Assembly: GCA_963576475.1 (NCBI GenBank)
Contig: OY754990.1
Location: 6,229,756 to 6,293,755, forward strand
Source: Molanna angustata
Lineage: Eukaryota > Arthropoda > Insecta > Trichoptera > Molannidae
Length of the DNA stretch: 64,000 nt
Direction: 5' to 3'
Shown: piece by piece, positions 34,700 to 45,128 of the stretch
Layout: every line of letters begins with the position of its first letter
How positions within the stretch are numbered: position 1 is the stretch's first letter
Program-made: the position numbers and the translations under genes
Notes under the pieces: generated by a model
Seen by the model: the letters and a program-made list of their open reading frames with translations, nothing else
The model's database searches: none
Told to the model about the DNA's origin: nothing

Positions 34700-37363
34700 T
34701 TATTTGATAGGGAATATATTTAGTAGCGGACTATTAGGAAAATTAATTTGATTGTTTATTATATCCTGGTTATTGTTTATGCTTTTCCTAATTTCTAATA
34801 TTTCCAAATCAGCTAATTTTAAATTTGAATGTCCTGTATGTAATATCTGTAAACCTGTATTAATGTCAAAATGATGATTAAATTCTATAAGGTGTTCAGC
34901 GAATTCTGAAAAATTATTATTTTTCAGACAGCGTAAGTGTTCTTGTGTTCTAATTTGAAAATTTCTATTTGTTTTCCCTATATAAAATTGATTACAGTCA
35001 TTACAACTTAATTTGTATACTCCCGATTTTTCTAATTTATTTATCTTGTCTTTATTATTAAGTATTATATTTTTCAGTTTATTATCTGTATAGAAGGCTG
35101 GTGAAATTGTGTTCGGGATATTCTTTTTTATTAGATTTGATATATCATTGTTAAAAAATAATAATTTTCTCCATTTTTTATTGTTGTTATCCTCAATTAT
35201 TTTTGGGTAAAGGTATTGGTCTTTAAAAGTTTTCTTTATTTTTTTGTTTAAAATATTATTGACAATTTCATCCTTGTAACCATTGTTACGGGCAATTTGT
35301 TTTATAGTGTTCAATTCTTTCAAATAATTATCTCTCGATAAGGGAATTTTTAAAAGTCTATTAATCATTGAATGAAAAGCTGACATCTTTTGTGACACGG
35401 GGTGGTTAGAAGAGTTATGTATTATTAAATCCGTGTATGTGGTTTTTCTGTAAATTTTATAATCTAATTTGTTATCAAGTATGGAAATTGTTAAATCTAA
35501 AAAATTTAAACTTAAATCTTCACCTATCTCTAATGTAAATTTAATATTCTTATGTAATTTATTTAGGAAGTTAAGGAACACGTTAAGCTGTCTTTTTGTA
35601 CCCACCCAAATACAAAAAATGTCATCAACATACCTTTTCCAACAAAATATATATTTTAATAATAAATTATTACTATTAAATATTTTGTTTTCCAAGGAGT
35701 TCATGAAAATATCCGCGATCAAAGGACTAGTATTGGACCCCATAGATAATCCGTCTTTTTGTTTAAATATAGTATTGTCAAATTGAAAAAAGTTTTGGTT
35801 TAAAATTAGATTGAATAGGGTGTTTAAGTCATAGGCTAGATTTTTATCGATGTCCGAAGAATTAAGTAAATTGCTAATAATTGTTTTACATTCTACAGTT
35901 GGTATACTCGGAAAAAGGTTAATGACGTCAAACGAAACTAATAATGCATTATTAGGGATTTCCAAGTTATTTAGGTAATCTACAAGTTCAAAGGAATTTT
36001 TAATTGTGTATGTCGGTTTAAAAATATTAATGTTGTTAAATACCTTGTTAACTGCCGATGCTATCTTGTAAATAGGTGAGTTACAGTTGGATACTACTGG
36101 CCTAATAGGATTATCAACTTTATGTATCTTAAGTAAACTATATAATTTTGGTACTTGTGGATTACTTAAAATTAAATTATTGTTTCTATTCAAATTCACA
36201 AAAATATCACTTTTACATCGCTTTAAAGAGTCTTTAACTTGTTCTTGAGATTTATTCACTGGGTTCTTCTTAATTATCTCGAAGTTTTCACTGCTNNNNN
36301 NNNNNNNNNNNNNNNNNNNNNNNNNNNNNNNNNNNNNNNNNNNNNNNNNNNNNNNNNNNNNNNNNNNNNNNNNNNNNNNNNNNNNNNNNNNNNNNNNNNN
36401 NNNNNNNNNNNNNNNNNNNNNNNNNNNNNNNNNNNNNNNNNNNNNNNNNNNNNNNNNNNNNNNNNNNNNNNNNNNNNNNNNNNNNNNNNNNNNNNGCTGA
36501 GGAAAGTCATGGTTTTTTCTACATAGTCACTTTTATTCATTACTATAACTGTGTTACCTTTATCAGCTTTTGTAATTATTAAGTTTTCTCTACGGGTAGT
36601 TGATGCAATATTTTTTGCTAGTCTTTGTTCACTATTAGAAAAGTTGTTCTGAGGTATTACATATATTCTCCGTGTTAATATTTTTTAATATTTCAATATT
36701 TTTATAGTGGAAAGATTTATGTTGGTAATTCAACGCTCCGTTAATATCTGCTGCCAACAGTTCTAATTGTTTATTGTTATTTCCATTATATTGTAGGTTA
36801 TGATTTAGTCCTTTTGAGAGGAGATTCATTTCTTCTTTTTGAAAACTATGCGATGACAGATTAATTACTCTGTCATAAAATTTGATGTTGGAAAGTTCTG
36901 GTTGATGCGTAAAATCTGTTTTATTCTTGTTTTTATTCAGATTTTGTTTAAGCTTTGTAAGTTTTTTATCTAAATTTTCTTTTTTCTTAAAGGCTTTTAC
37001 ACTGGCAATGAACCTTACGTGATCGTCAAACAGCTCCCATTCAATTGGATGTAAAGAGTTTCCAAGTTCCATGTGAAGTATTTTAATATCGAGTTTGATA
37101 TTATTACGCTTGCCGAAAACACTTTTTAAATCTTCTTTTAACCACGTCACTTTGGCTTTGATGGCTGATTTTGTTGAGGATTTAAACTTTTTGTTTATAT
37201 AATTGGGAATGACACAATTTTTTAAACACTCTTGAAGAAAATATATATTAAGACAAAGAAGTCTATATTTTATCATTAATTTTTTATACAATTTTCCTTT
37301 TTTAGCCGTACTCGCTATAATTAATTCGGTTTTATTTTTAAGGAAGTAACTTTGTGGCGTCAT
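34700..37363 (-). pseudogene. PLE ORF copy A, broken by gap and 4-bp insertion
   Basis: Matches the intact copies from its ATG (37363) to its stop (34700). It is interrupted by a 4-bp insertion near 36660 (acat within tattacatatattc), which shifts the frame after about residue 234, and by 200 N (36296-36495). Bases on both sides of the N run overlap by 3 bp (gct) relative to intact copies. The RT and GIY-YIG part downstream of the gap is otherwise intact (34700-36259). Confidence 0.85.
36296..36495. other. Assembly gap (200 N)
   Basis: Exactly 200 N. Flanking sequence is continuous with the intact copies apart from a repeated gct, so the N length is a placeholder. Real content could be nothing or one or more whole 2,747-bp units. 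Confidence 0.95.
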
Positions 37364-37653
37364 TATAATTTTTATTTTATAATATATATAATAATAACTT
37401 GGTATACACCACTTTTGAGCACAAATAACTGTCGACCGGTTTCGAGAACGATGTTCTCATCTTCAGGATGACTTACGTACTAAATTAAAAATGAAAATAT
37501 AGACTTAACCTAAACTAAAGATGTGGGAGGAGTCAATTCAAAAGTAGTGGGGCAAGCGACAACCCGGTGTTTAGGAAACGCAAGATATAAATTATTTATT
37601 AATATATTTATTATTTTTTTTTTTTTATTATTATTAATTTAATCTATGTTAAT
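37364..37653 (-). repeat. PLE spacer / pseudo-LTR between copies A and B
   Basis: 290 bp, the same as the other spacers. The hammerhead-like core is at 37434-37466. Confidence 0.8.
37434..37466 (-). ncRNA. Hammerhead-like motif, spacer copy 2
   Basis: Same core as the first spacer copy, unchanged by eye. Confidence 0.5.
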
Positions 37654-40110
37654 TTATTTGATAGGGAATATATTTAGTAGCGGACTATTAGGAAAATTAA
37701 TTTGATTGTTTATTATATCCTGGTTATTGTTTATGCTTTTCCTAATTTCTAATATTTCCAAATCAGCTAATTTTAAATTTGAATGTCCTGTATGTAATAT
37801 CTGTAAACCTGTATTAATGTCAAAATGATGATTAAATTCTATAAGGTGTTCAGCGAATTCTGAAAAATTATTATTTTTCAGACAGCGTAAGTGTTCTTGT
37901 GTTCTAATTTGAAAATTTCTATTTGTTTTCCCTATATAAAATTGATTACAGTCATTACAACTTAATTTGTATACTCCCGATTTTTCTAATTTATTTATCT
38001 TGTCTTTATTATTAAGTATTATATTTTTCAGTTTATTATCTGTATAGAAGGCTGGTGAAATTGTGTTCGGGATATTCTTTTTTATTAGATTTGATATATC
38101 ATTGTTAAAAAATAATAATTTTCTCCATTTTTTATTGTTGTTATCCTCAATTATTTTTGGGTAAAGGTATTGGTCTTTAAAAGTTTTCTTTATTTTTTTG
38201 TTTAAAATATTATTGACAATTTCATCCTTGTAACCATTGTTACGGGCAATTTGTTTTATAGTGTTCAATTCTTTCAAATAATTATCTCTCGATAAGGGAA
38301 TTTTTAAAAGTCTATTAATCATTGAATGAAAAGCTGACATCTTTTGTGACACGGGGTGGTTAGAAGAGTTATGTATTATTAAATCCGTGTATGTGGTTTT
38401 TCTGTAAATTTTATAATCTAATTTGTTATCAAGTATGGAAATTGTTAAATCTAAAAAATTTAAACTTAAATCTTCACCTATCTCTAATGTAAATTTAATA
38501 TTCTTATGTAATTTATTTAGGAAGTTAAGGAACACGTTAAGCTGTCTTTTTGTACCCACCCAAATACAAAAAATGTCATCAACATACCTTTTCCAACAAA
38601 ATATATATTTTAATAATAAATTATTACTATTAAATATTTTGTTTTCCAAGGAGTTCATGAAAATATCCGCGATCAAAGGACTAGTATTGGACCCCATAGA
38701 TAATCCGTCTTTTTGTTTAAATATAGTATTGTCAAATTGAAAAAAGTTTTGGTTTAAAATTAGATTGAATAGGGTGTTTAAGTCATAGGCTAGATTTTTA
38801 TCGATGTCCGAAGAATTAAGTAAATTGCTAATAATTGTTTTACATTCTACAGTTGGTATACTCGGAAAAAGGTTAATGACGTCAAACGAAACTAATAATG
38901 CATTATTAGGGATTTCCAAGTTATTTAGGTAATCTACAAGTTCAAAGGAATTTTTAATTGTGTATGTCGGTTTAAAAATATTAATGTTGTTAAATACCTT
39001 GTTAACTGCCGATGCTATCTTGTAAATAGGTGAGTTACAGTTGGATACTACTGGCCTAATAGGATTATCAACTTTATGTATCTTAAGTAAACTATATAAT
39101 TTTGGTACTTGTGGATTACTTAAAATTAAATTATTGTTTCTATTCAAATTCACAAAAATATCACTTTTACATCGCTTTAAAGAGTCTTTAACTTGTTCTT
39201 GAGATTTATTCACTGGGTTCTTCTTAATTATCTCGAAGTTTTCACTGCTGAGGAAAGTCATGGTTTTTTCTACATAGTCACTTTTATTCATTACTATAAC
39301 TGTGTTACCTTTATCAGCTTTTGTAATTATTAAGTTTTCTCTACGGGTAGTTGATGCAATATTTTTTGCTAGTCTTTGTTCACTATTAGAAAAGTTGTTC
39401 TGAGGTATTATATTCTCCGTGTTAATATTTTTTAATATTTCAATATTTTTATAGTGGAAAGATTTATGTTGGTAATTCAACGCTCCGTTAATATCTGCTG
39501 CCAACAGTTCTAATTGTTTATTGTTATTTCCATTATATTGTAGGTTATGATTTAGTCCTTTTGAGAGGAGATTCATTTCTTCTTTTTGAAAACTATGCGA
39601 TGACAGATTAATTACTCTGTCATAAAATTTGATGTTGGAAAGTTCTGGTTGATGCGTAAAATCTGTTTTATTCTTGTTTTTATTCAGATTTTGTTTAAGC
39701 TTTGTAAGTTTTTTATCTAAATTTTCTTTTTTCTTAAAGGCTTTTACACTGGCAATGAACCTTACGTGATCGTCAAACAGCTCCCATTCAATTGGATGTA
39801 AAGAGTTTCCAAGTTCCATGTGAAGTATTTTAATATCGAGTTTGATATTATTACGCTTGCCGAAAACACTTTTTAAATCTTCTTTTAACCACGTCACTTT
39901 GGCTTTGATGGCTGATTTTGTTGAGGATTTAAACTTTTTGTTTATATAATTGGGAATGACACAATTTTTTAAACACTCTTGAAGAAAATATATATTAAGA
40001 CAAAGAAGTCTATATTTTATCATTAATTTTTTATACAATTTTCCTTTTTTAGCCGTACTCGCTATAATTAATTCGGTTTTATTTTTAAGGAAGTAACTTT
40101 GTGGCGTCAT
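37654..40110 (-). CDS. Penelope-like reverse transcriptase / GIY-YIG endonuclease, copy B
   Basis: Intact 818-residue ORF. The N-terminal third is lysine- and asparagine-rich, with ITKADKGNTVIVM at 262-274, typical of PLE proteins upstream of RT. RT motifs: KLYSLLKIHK (337-346), IRPVV (351-355), motif A LVSFD with D410, motif B QKDGLSMGSNTSPLIAD (466-482), motif C YVDD (509-512), and FLDLTI (552-557). The C-terminal GIY-YIG nuclease has GVYKL (712-716), a CNDC pair (718-721), YIGKT (725-729) and R736/H740 in the following helix. It copies its RNA by target-primed reverse transcription, with the nuclease cutting the target. The coding sequence is very AT-rich. The start chosen is the first ATG, shared by all copies. 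Confidence 0.92.
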   Translation of the reverse strand: MTPQSYFLKNKTELIIASTAKKGKLYKKLMIKYRLLCLNIYFLQECLKNCVIPNYINKKFKSSTKSAIKAKVTWLKEDLKSVFGKRNNIKLDIKILHMELGNSLHPIEWELFDDHVRFIASVKAFKKKENLDKKLTKLKQNLNKNKNKTDFTHQPELSNIKFYDRVINLSSHSFQKEEMNLLSKGLNHNLQYNGNNNKQLELLAADINGALNYQHKSFHYKNIEILKNINTENIIPQNNFSNSEQRLAKNIASTTRRENLIITKADKGNTVIVMNKSDYVEKTMTFLSSENFEIIKKNPVNKSQEQVKDSLKRCKSDIFVNLNRNNNLILSNPQVPKLYSLLKIHKVDNPIRPVVSNCNSPIYKIASAVNKVFNNINIFKPTYTIKNSFELVDYLNNLEIPNNALLVSFDVINLFPSIPTVECKTIISNLLNSSDIDKNLAYDLNTLFNLILNQNFFQFDNTIFKQKDGLSMGSNTSPLIADIFMNSLENKIFNSNNLLLKYIFCWKRYVDDIFCIWVGTKRQLNVFLNFLNKLHKNIKFTLEIGEDLSLNFLDLTISILDNKLDYKIYRKTTYTDLIIHNSSNHPVSQKMSAFHSMINRLLKIPLSRDNYLKELNTIKQIARNNGYKDEIVNNILNKKIKKTFKDQYLYPKIIEDNNNKKWRKLLFFNNDISNLIKKNIPNTISPAFYTDNKLKNIILNNKDKINKLEKSGVYKLSCNDCNQFYIGKTNRNFQIRTQEHLRCLKNNNFSEFAEHLIEFNHHFDINTGLQILHTGHSNLKLADLEILEIRKSINNNQDIINNQINFPNSPLLNIFPIK

Positions 40111-40400
40111 TATAATTTTTATTTTATAATATATATAATAATAACTTGGTATACACCACTTTTGAGCACAAATAACTGTCGACCGGTTTCGAGAACGATG
40201 TTCTCATCTTCAGGATGACTTACGTACTAAATTAAAAATGAAAATATAGACTTAACCTAAACTAAAGATGTGGGAGGAGTCAATTCAAAAGTAGTGGGGC
40301 AAGCGACAACCCGGTGTTTAGGAAACGCAAGATATAAATTATTTATTAATATATTTATTATTTTTTTTTTTTTATTATTATTAATTTAATCTATGTTAAT
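40111..40400 (-). repeat. PLE spacer / pseudo-LTR between copies B and C
   Basis: 290 bp, identical by eye to the neighbouring spacers. Confidence 0.8.
40181..40213 (-). ncRNA. Hammerhead-like motif, spacer copy 3
   Basis: Same core as the other spacer copies. Confidence 0.5.
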
Positions 40401-42857
40401 TTATTTGATAGGGAATATATTTAGTAGCGGACTATTAGGAAAATTAATTTGATTGTTTATTATATCCTGGTTATTGTTTATGCTTTTCCTAATTTCTAAT
40501 ATTTCCAAATCAGCTAATTTTAAATTTGAATGTCCTGTATGTAATATCTGTAAACCTGTATTAATGTCAAAATGATGATTAAATTCTATAAGGTGTTCAG
40601 CGAATTCTGAAAAATTATTATTTTTCAGACAGCGTAAGTGTTCTTGTGTTCTAATTTGAAAATTTCTATTTGTTTTCCCTATATAAAATTGATTACAGTC
40701 ATTACAACTTAATTTGTATACTCCCGATTTTTCTAATTTATTTATCTTGTCTTTATTATTAAGTATTATATTTTTCAGTTTATTATCTGTATAGAAGGCT
40801 GGTGAAATTGTGTTCGGGATATTCTTTTTTATTAGATTTGATATATCATTGTTAAAAAATAATAATTTTCTCCATTTTTTATTGTTGTTATCCTCAATTA
40901 TTTTTGGGTAAAGGTATTGGTCTTTAAAAGTTTTCTTTATTTTTTTGTTTAAAATATTATTGACAATTTCATCCTTGTAACCATTGTTACGGGCAATTTG
41001 TTTTATAGTGTTCAATTCTTTCAAATAATTATCTCTCGATAAGGGAATTTTTAAAAGTCTATTAATCATTGAATGAAAAGCTGACATCTTTTGTGACACG
41101 GGGTGGTTAGAAGAGTTATGTATTATTAAATCCGTGTATGTGGTTTTTCTGTAAATTTTATAATCTAATTTGTTATCAAGTATGGAAATTGTTAAATCTA
41201 AAAAATTTAAACTTAAATCTTCACCTATCTCTAATGTAAATTTAATATTCTTATGTAATTTATTTAGGAAGTTAAGGAACACGTTAAGCTGTCTTTTTGT
41301 ACCCACCCAAATACAAAAAATGTCATCAACATACCTTTTCCAACAAAATATATATTTTAATAATAAATTATTACTATTAAATATTTTGTTTTCCAAGGAG
41401 TTCATGAAAATATCCGCGATCAAAGGACTAGTATTGGACCCCATAGATAATCCGTCTTTTTGTTTAAATATAGTATTGTCAAATTGAAAAAAGTTTTGGT
41501 TTAAAATTAGATTGAATAGGGTGTTTAAGTCATAGGCTAGATTTTTATCGATGTCCGAAGAATTAAGTAAATTGCTAATAATTGTTTTACATTCTACAGT
41601 TGGTATACTCGGAAAAAGGTTAATGACGTCAAACGAAACTAATAATGCATTATTAGGGATTTCCAAGTTATTTAGGTAATCTACAAGTTCAAAGGAATTT
41701 TTAATTGTGTATGTCGGTTTAAAAATATTAATGTTGTTAAATACCTTGTTAACTGCCGATGCTATCTTGTAAATAGGTGAGTTACAGTTGGATACTACTG
41801 GCCTAATAGGATTATCAACTTTATGTATCTTAAGTAAACTATATAATTTTGGTACTTGTGGATTACTTAAAATTAAATTATTGTTTCTATTCAAATTCAC
41901 AAAAATATCACTTTTACATCGCTTTAAAGAGTCTTTAACTTGTTCTTGAGATTTATTCACTGGGTTCTTCTTAATTATCTCGAAGTTTTCACTGCTGAGG
42001 AAAGTCATGGTTTTTTCTACATAGTCACTTTTATTCATTACTATAACTGTGTTACCTTTATCAGCTTTTGTAATTATTAAGTTTTCTCTACGGGTAGTTG
42101 ATGCAATATTTTTTGCTAGTCTTTGTTCACTATTAGAAAAGTTGTTCTGAGGTATTATATTCTCCGTGTTAATATTTTTTAATATTTCAATATTTTTATA
42201 GTGGAAAGATTTATGTTGGTAATTCAACGCTCCGTTAATATCTGCTGCCAACAGTTCTAATTGTTTATTGTTATTTCCATTATATTGTAGGTTATGATTT
42301 AGTCCTTTTGAGAGGAGATTCATTTCTTCTTTTTGAAAACTATGCGATGACAGATTAATTACTCTGTCATAAAATTTGATGTTGGAAAGTTCTGGTTGAT
42401 GCGTAAAATCTGTTTTATTCTTGTTTTTATTCAGATTTTGTTTAAGCTTTGTAAGTTTTTTATCTAAATTTTCTTTTTTCTTAAAGGCTTTTACACTGGC
42501 AATGAACCTTACGTGATCGTCAAACAGCTCCCATTCAATTGGATGTAAAGAGTTTCCAAGTTCCATGTGAAGTATTTTAATATCGAGTTTGATATTATTA
42601 CGCTTGCCGAAAACACTTTTTAAATCTTCTTTTAACCACGTCACTTTGGCTTTGATGGCTGATTTTGTTGAGGATTTAAACTTTTTGTTTATATAATTGG
42701 GAATGACACAATTTTTTAAACACTCTTGAAGAAAATATATATTAAGACAAAGAAGTCTATATTTTATCATTAATTTTTTATACAATTTTCCTTTTTTAGC
42801 CGTACTCGCTATAATTAATTCGGTTTTATTTTTAAGGAAGTAACTTTGTGGCGTCAT
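40401..42857 (-). CDS. Penelope-like reverse transcriptase / GIY-YIG endonuclease, copy C
   Basis: Intact 818-residue ORF with a predicted protein identical to copy B, including D410, YVDD 509-512 and the GIY-YIG residues. Identity at the protein level over the full length implies a very recent origin or simultaneous synthesis of the units. It lies head-to-tail with B, 290 bp apart. Confidence 0.92.
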   Translation of the reverse strand: MTPQSYFLKNKTELIIASTAKKGKLYKKLMIKYRLLCLNIYFLQECLKNCVIPNYINKKFKSSTKSAIKAKVTWLKEDLKSVFGKRNNIKLDIKILHMELGNSLHPIEWELFDDHVRFIASVKAFKKKENLDKKLTKLKQNLNKNKNKTDFTHQPELSNIKFYDRVINLSSHSFQKEEMNLLSKGLNHNLQYNGNNNKQLELLAADINGALNYQHKSFHYKNIEILKNINTENIIPQNNFSNSEQRLAKNIASTTRRENLIITKADKGNTVIVMNKSDYVEKTMTFLSSENFEIIKKNPVNKSQEQVKDSLKRCKSDIFVNLNRNNNLILSNPQVPKLYSLLKIHKVDNPIRPVVSNCNSPIYKIASAVNKVFNNINIFKPTYTIKNSFELVDYLNNLEIPNNALLVSFDVINLFPSIPTVECKTIISNLLNSSDIDKNLAYDLNTLFNLILNQNFFQFDNTIFKQKDGLSMGSNTSPLIADIFMNSLENKIFNSNNLLLKYIFCWKRYVDDIFCIWVGTKRQLNVFLNFLNKLHKNIKFTLEIGEDLSLNFLDLTISILDNKLDYKIYRKTTYTDLIIHNSSNHPVSQKMSAFHSMINRLLKIPLSRDNYLKELNTIKQIARNNGYKDEIVNNILNKKIKKTFKDQYLYPKIIEDNNNKKWRKLLFFNNDISNLIKKNIPNTISPAFYTDNKLKNIILNNKDKINKLEKSGVYKLSCNDCNQFYIGKTNRNFQIRTQEHLRCLKNNNFSEFAEHLIEFNHHFDINTGLQILHTGHSNLKLADLEILEIRKSINNNQDIINNQINFPNSPLLNIFPIK

Positions 42858-43147
42858 TATAATTTTTATTTTATAATATATATAATAATAACTTGGTATA
42901 CACCACTTTTGAGCACAAATAACTGTCGACCGGTTTCGAGAACGATGTTCTCATCTTCAGGATGACTTACGTACTAAATTAAAAATGAAAATATAGACTT
43001 AACCTAAACTAAAGATGTGGGAGGAGTCAATTCAAAAGTAGTGGGGCAAGCGACAACCCGGTGTTTAGGAAACGCAAGATATAAATTATTTATTAATATA
43101 TTTATTATTTTTTTTTTTTTATTATTATTAATTTAATCTATGTTAAT
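42858..43147 (-). repeat. PLE spacer / pseudo-LTR between copies C and D
   Basis: 290 bp, same sequence; hammerhead-like core at 42928-42960. Confidence 0.8.
42928..42960 (-). ncRNA. Hammerhead-like motif, spacer copy 4
   Basis: Same core as the other spacer copies. Confidence 0.5.
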
Positions 43148-44622
43148 TTATTTGATAGGGAATATATTTAGTAGCGGACTATTAGGAAAATTAATTTGAT
43201 TGTTTATTATATCCTGGTTATTGTTTATGCTTTTCCTAATTTCTAATATTTCCAAATCAGCTAATTTTAAATTTGAATGTCCTGTATGTAATATCTGTAA
43301 ACCTGTATTAATGTCAAAATGATGATTAAATTCTATAAGGTGTTCAGCGAATTCTGAAAAATTATTATTTTTCAGACAGCGTAAGTGTTCTTGTGTTCTA
43401 ATTTGAAAATTTCTATTTGTTTTCCCTATATAAAATTGATTACAGTCATTACAACTTAATTTGTATACTCCCGATTTTTCTAATTTATTTATCTTGTCTT
43501 TATTATTAAGTATTATATTTTTCAGTTTATTATCTGTATAGAAGGCTGGTGAAATTGTGTTCGGGATATTCTTTTTTATTAGATTTGATATATCATTGTT
43601 AAAAAATAATAATTTTCTCCATTTTTTATTGTTGTTATCCTCAATTATTTTTGGGTAAAGGTATTGGTCTTTAAAAGTTTTCTTTATTTTTTTGTTTAAA
43701 ATATTATTGACAATTTCATCCTTGTAACCATTGTTACGGGCAATTTGTTTTATAGTGTTCAATTCTTTCAAATAATTATCTCTCGATAAGGGAATTTTTA
43801 AAAGTCTATTAATCATTGAATGAAAAGCTGACATCTTTTGTGACACGGGGTGGTTAGAAGAGTTATGTATTATTAAATCCGTGTATGTGGTTTTTCTGTA
43901 AATTTTATAATCTAATTTGTTATCAAGTATGGAAATTGTTAAATCTAAAAAATTTAAACTTAAATCTTCACCTATCTCTAATGTAAATTTAATATTCTTA
44001 TGTAATTTATTTAGGAAGTTAAGGAACACGTTAAGCTGTCTTTTTGTACCCACCCAAATACAAAAAATGTCATCAACATACCTTTTCCAACAAAATATAT
44101 ATTTTAATAATAAATTATTACTATTAAATATTTTGTTTTCCAAGGAGTTCATGAAAATATCCGCGATCAAAGGACTAGTATTGGACCCCATAGATAATCC
44201 GTCTTTTTGTTTAAATATAGTATTGTCAAATTGAAAAAAGTTTTGGTTTAAAATTAGATTGAATAGGGTGTTTAAGTCATAGGCTAGATTTTTATCGATG
44301 TCCGAAGAATTAAGTAAATTGCTAATAATTGTTTTACATTCTACAGTTGGTATACTCGGAAAAAGGTTAATGACGTCAAACGAAACTAATAATGCATTAT
44401 TAGGGATTTCCAAGTTATTTAGGTAATCTACAAGTTCAAAGGAATTTTTAATTGTGTATGTCGGTTTAAAAATATTAATGTTGTTAAATACCTTGTTAAC
44501 TGCCGATGCTATCTTGTAAATAGGTGAGTTACAGTTGGATACTACTGGCCTAATAGGATTATCAACTTTATGTATCTTAAGTAAACTATATAATTTTGGT
44601 ACTTGTGGATTACTTAAAATTA
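43148..44622 (-). pseudogene. PLE ORF copy D, 5'-truncated
   Basis: Carries the RT and GIY-YIG domains from about residue 328 to the stop, without the N-terminal region. It breaks off at about 44622 and is joined to an inverted piece of the ORF end. RT motifs A to C and the nuclease remain open; a downstream ATG would start a 421-residue frame at 44413, unlikely to be functional. Confidence 0.88.
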
Positions 44623-44623
44623 T

Positions 44624-45007
44624 TTAGAAATTAGGAAAAGCATAAACAATAACCAGGATATAATAAACAATCAAATTAATTTTCCTAATAGTCCGCTACT
44701 AAATATATTCCCTATCAAATAAATTAACATAGATTAAATTAATAATAATAAAAAAAAAAAAAATAATAAATATATTAATAAATAATTTATATCTTGCGTT
44801 TCCTAAACACCGGGTTGTCGCTTGCCCCACTACTTTTGAATTGACTCCTCCCACATCTTTAGTTTAGGTTAAGTCTATATTTTCATTTTTAATTTAGTAC
44901 GTAAGTCATCCTGAAGATGAGAACATCGTTCTCGAAACCGGTCGACAGTTATTTGTGCTCAAAAGTGGTGTATACCAAGTTATTATTATATATATTATAA
45001 AATAAAA
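44624..45007 (+). repeat. Inverted PLE fragment (ORF end plus spacer)
   Basis: Plus-sense copy of the last ~30 codons of the PLE ORF, stop near 44715, and the spacer including the hammerhead-like core at 44911-44943. It forms the 5' boundary of the insertion and makes the insertion ends inverted repeats of about 280 bp. The junction has only a 2-3 bp overlap (tta). Confidence 0.88.
44911..44943 (+). ncRNA. Hammerhead-like motif, inverted copy
   Basis: CTGAAGA ... gagaacatcgttctc ... GAAACCGGTC on the plus strand; same core as the four spacer copies. Confidence 0.5.
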
Positions 45008-45019
45008 AATATTTTTTTT
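45008..45019 (+). repeat. Target-site duplication, right (PLE array)
   Basis: Exact 12-bp repeat of 34361-34372. It forms the upstream part of the pyrimidine tract of the next splice acceptor. Confidence 0.8.
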
Positions 45020-45033
45020 GTTTGTATTTTTAG

Positions 45034-45128
45034 ATAAACCATACTGCAAACAAGAACAGCAAATGATCTACAACGTGGCCAGAAACGAAGAGGCCAACAT
45101 ATCGTGTGAACTGTTGGCCAATCCACAG
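45034..45128 (+). CDS. side-like: side-like exon e (third visible Ig domain, first part)
   Basis: Acceptor tttgtatttttag, donor gtactt. The product, with split codon, is YKPYCKQEQQMIYNVARNEE then ANISCELLANPQ, carrying the B-strand cysteine. N-V-A-R-N-E-E-A is highly characteristic of Side proteins. The acceptor lies only 14 bp beyond the end of the PLE target-site duplication. Confidence 0.9.

Larger units (their letters stand above)
34373..45007 (-). mobile_element. Penelope-like element tandem array with inverted end
   Basis: One 10.6-kb insertion. In minus-strand sense it contains an inverted tail fragment (44624-45007), a 5'-truncated unit, two intact units, a unit broken by the assembly gap, and a terminal spacer ending 12 codons into a further ORF (34373-34409). 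The unit length is 2,747 bp (ORF 2,457 plus spacer 290). Tandem partial units, a spacer working as a pseudo-LTR and an inverted fragment at one end are the known hallmarks of Penelope-like retroelements with GIY-YIG endonuclease. Both outer ends carry the same spacer in opposite orientation. It inserted into the 12-kb intron of the side-like gene, antisense. Confidence 0.92.

Noticed and set aside
35469..35786. 105-residue plus-strand open frame repeated at 38423, 41170 and 43917
   Set aside because: It is the complementary-strand shadow of the PLE reverse transcriptase ORF, identical in each unit because the units are identical.
34361..45019. PLE array as an ordinary LTR retrotransposon with long repeats
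   Set aside because: The protein lacks gag, protease, RNase H and integrase, carries a GIY-YIG nuclease, and the repeats are whole tandem units, all pointing to a Penelope-like element.
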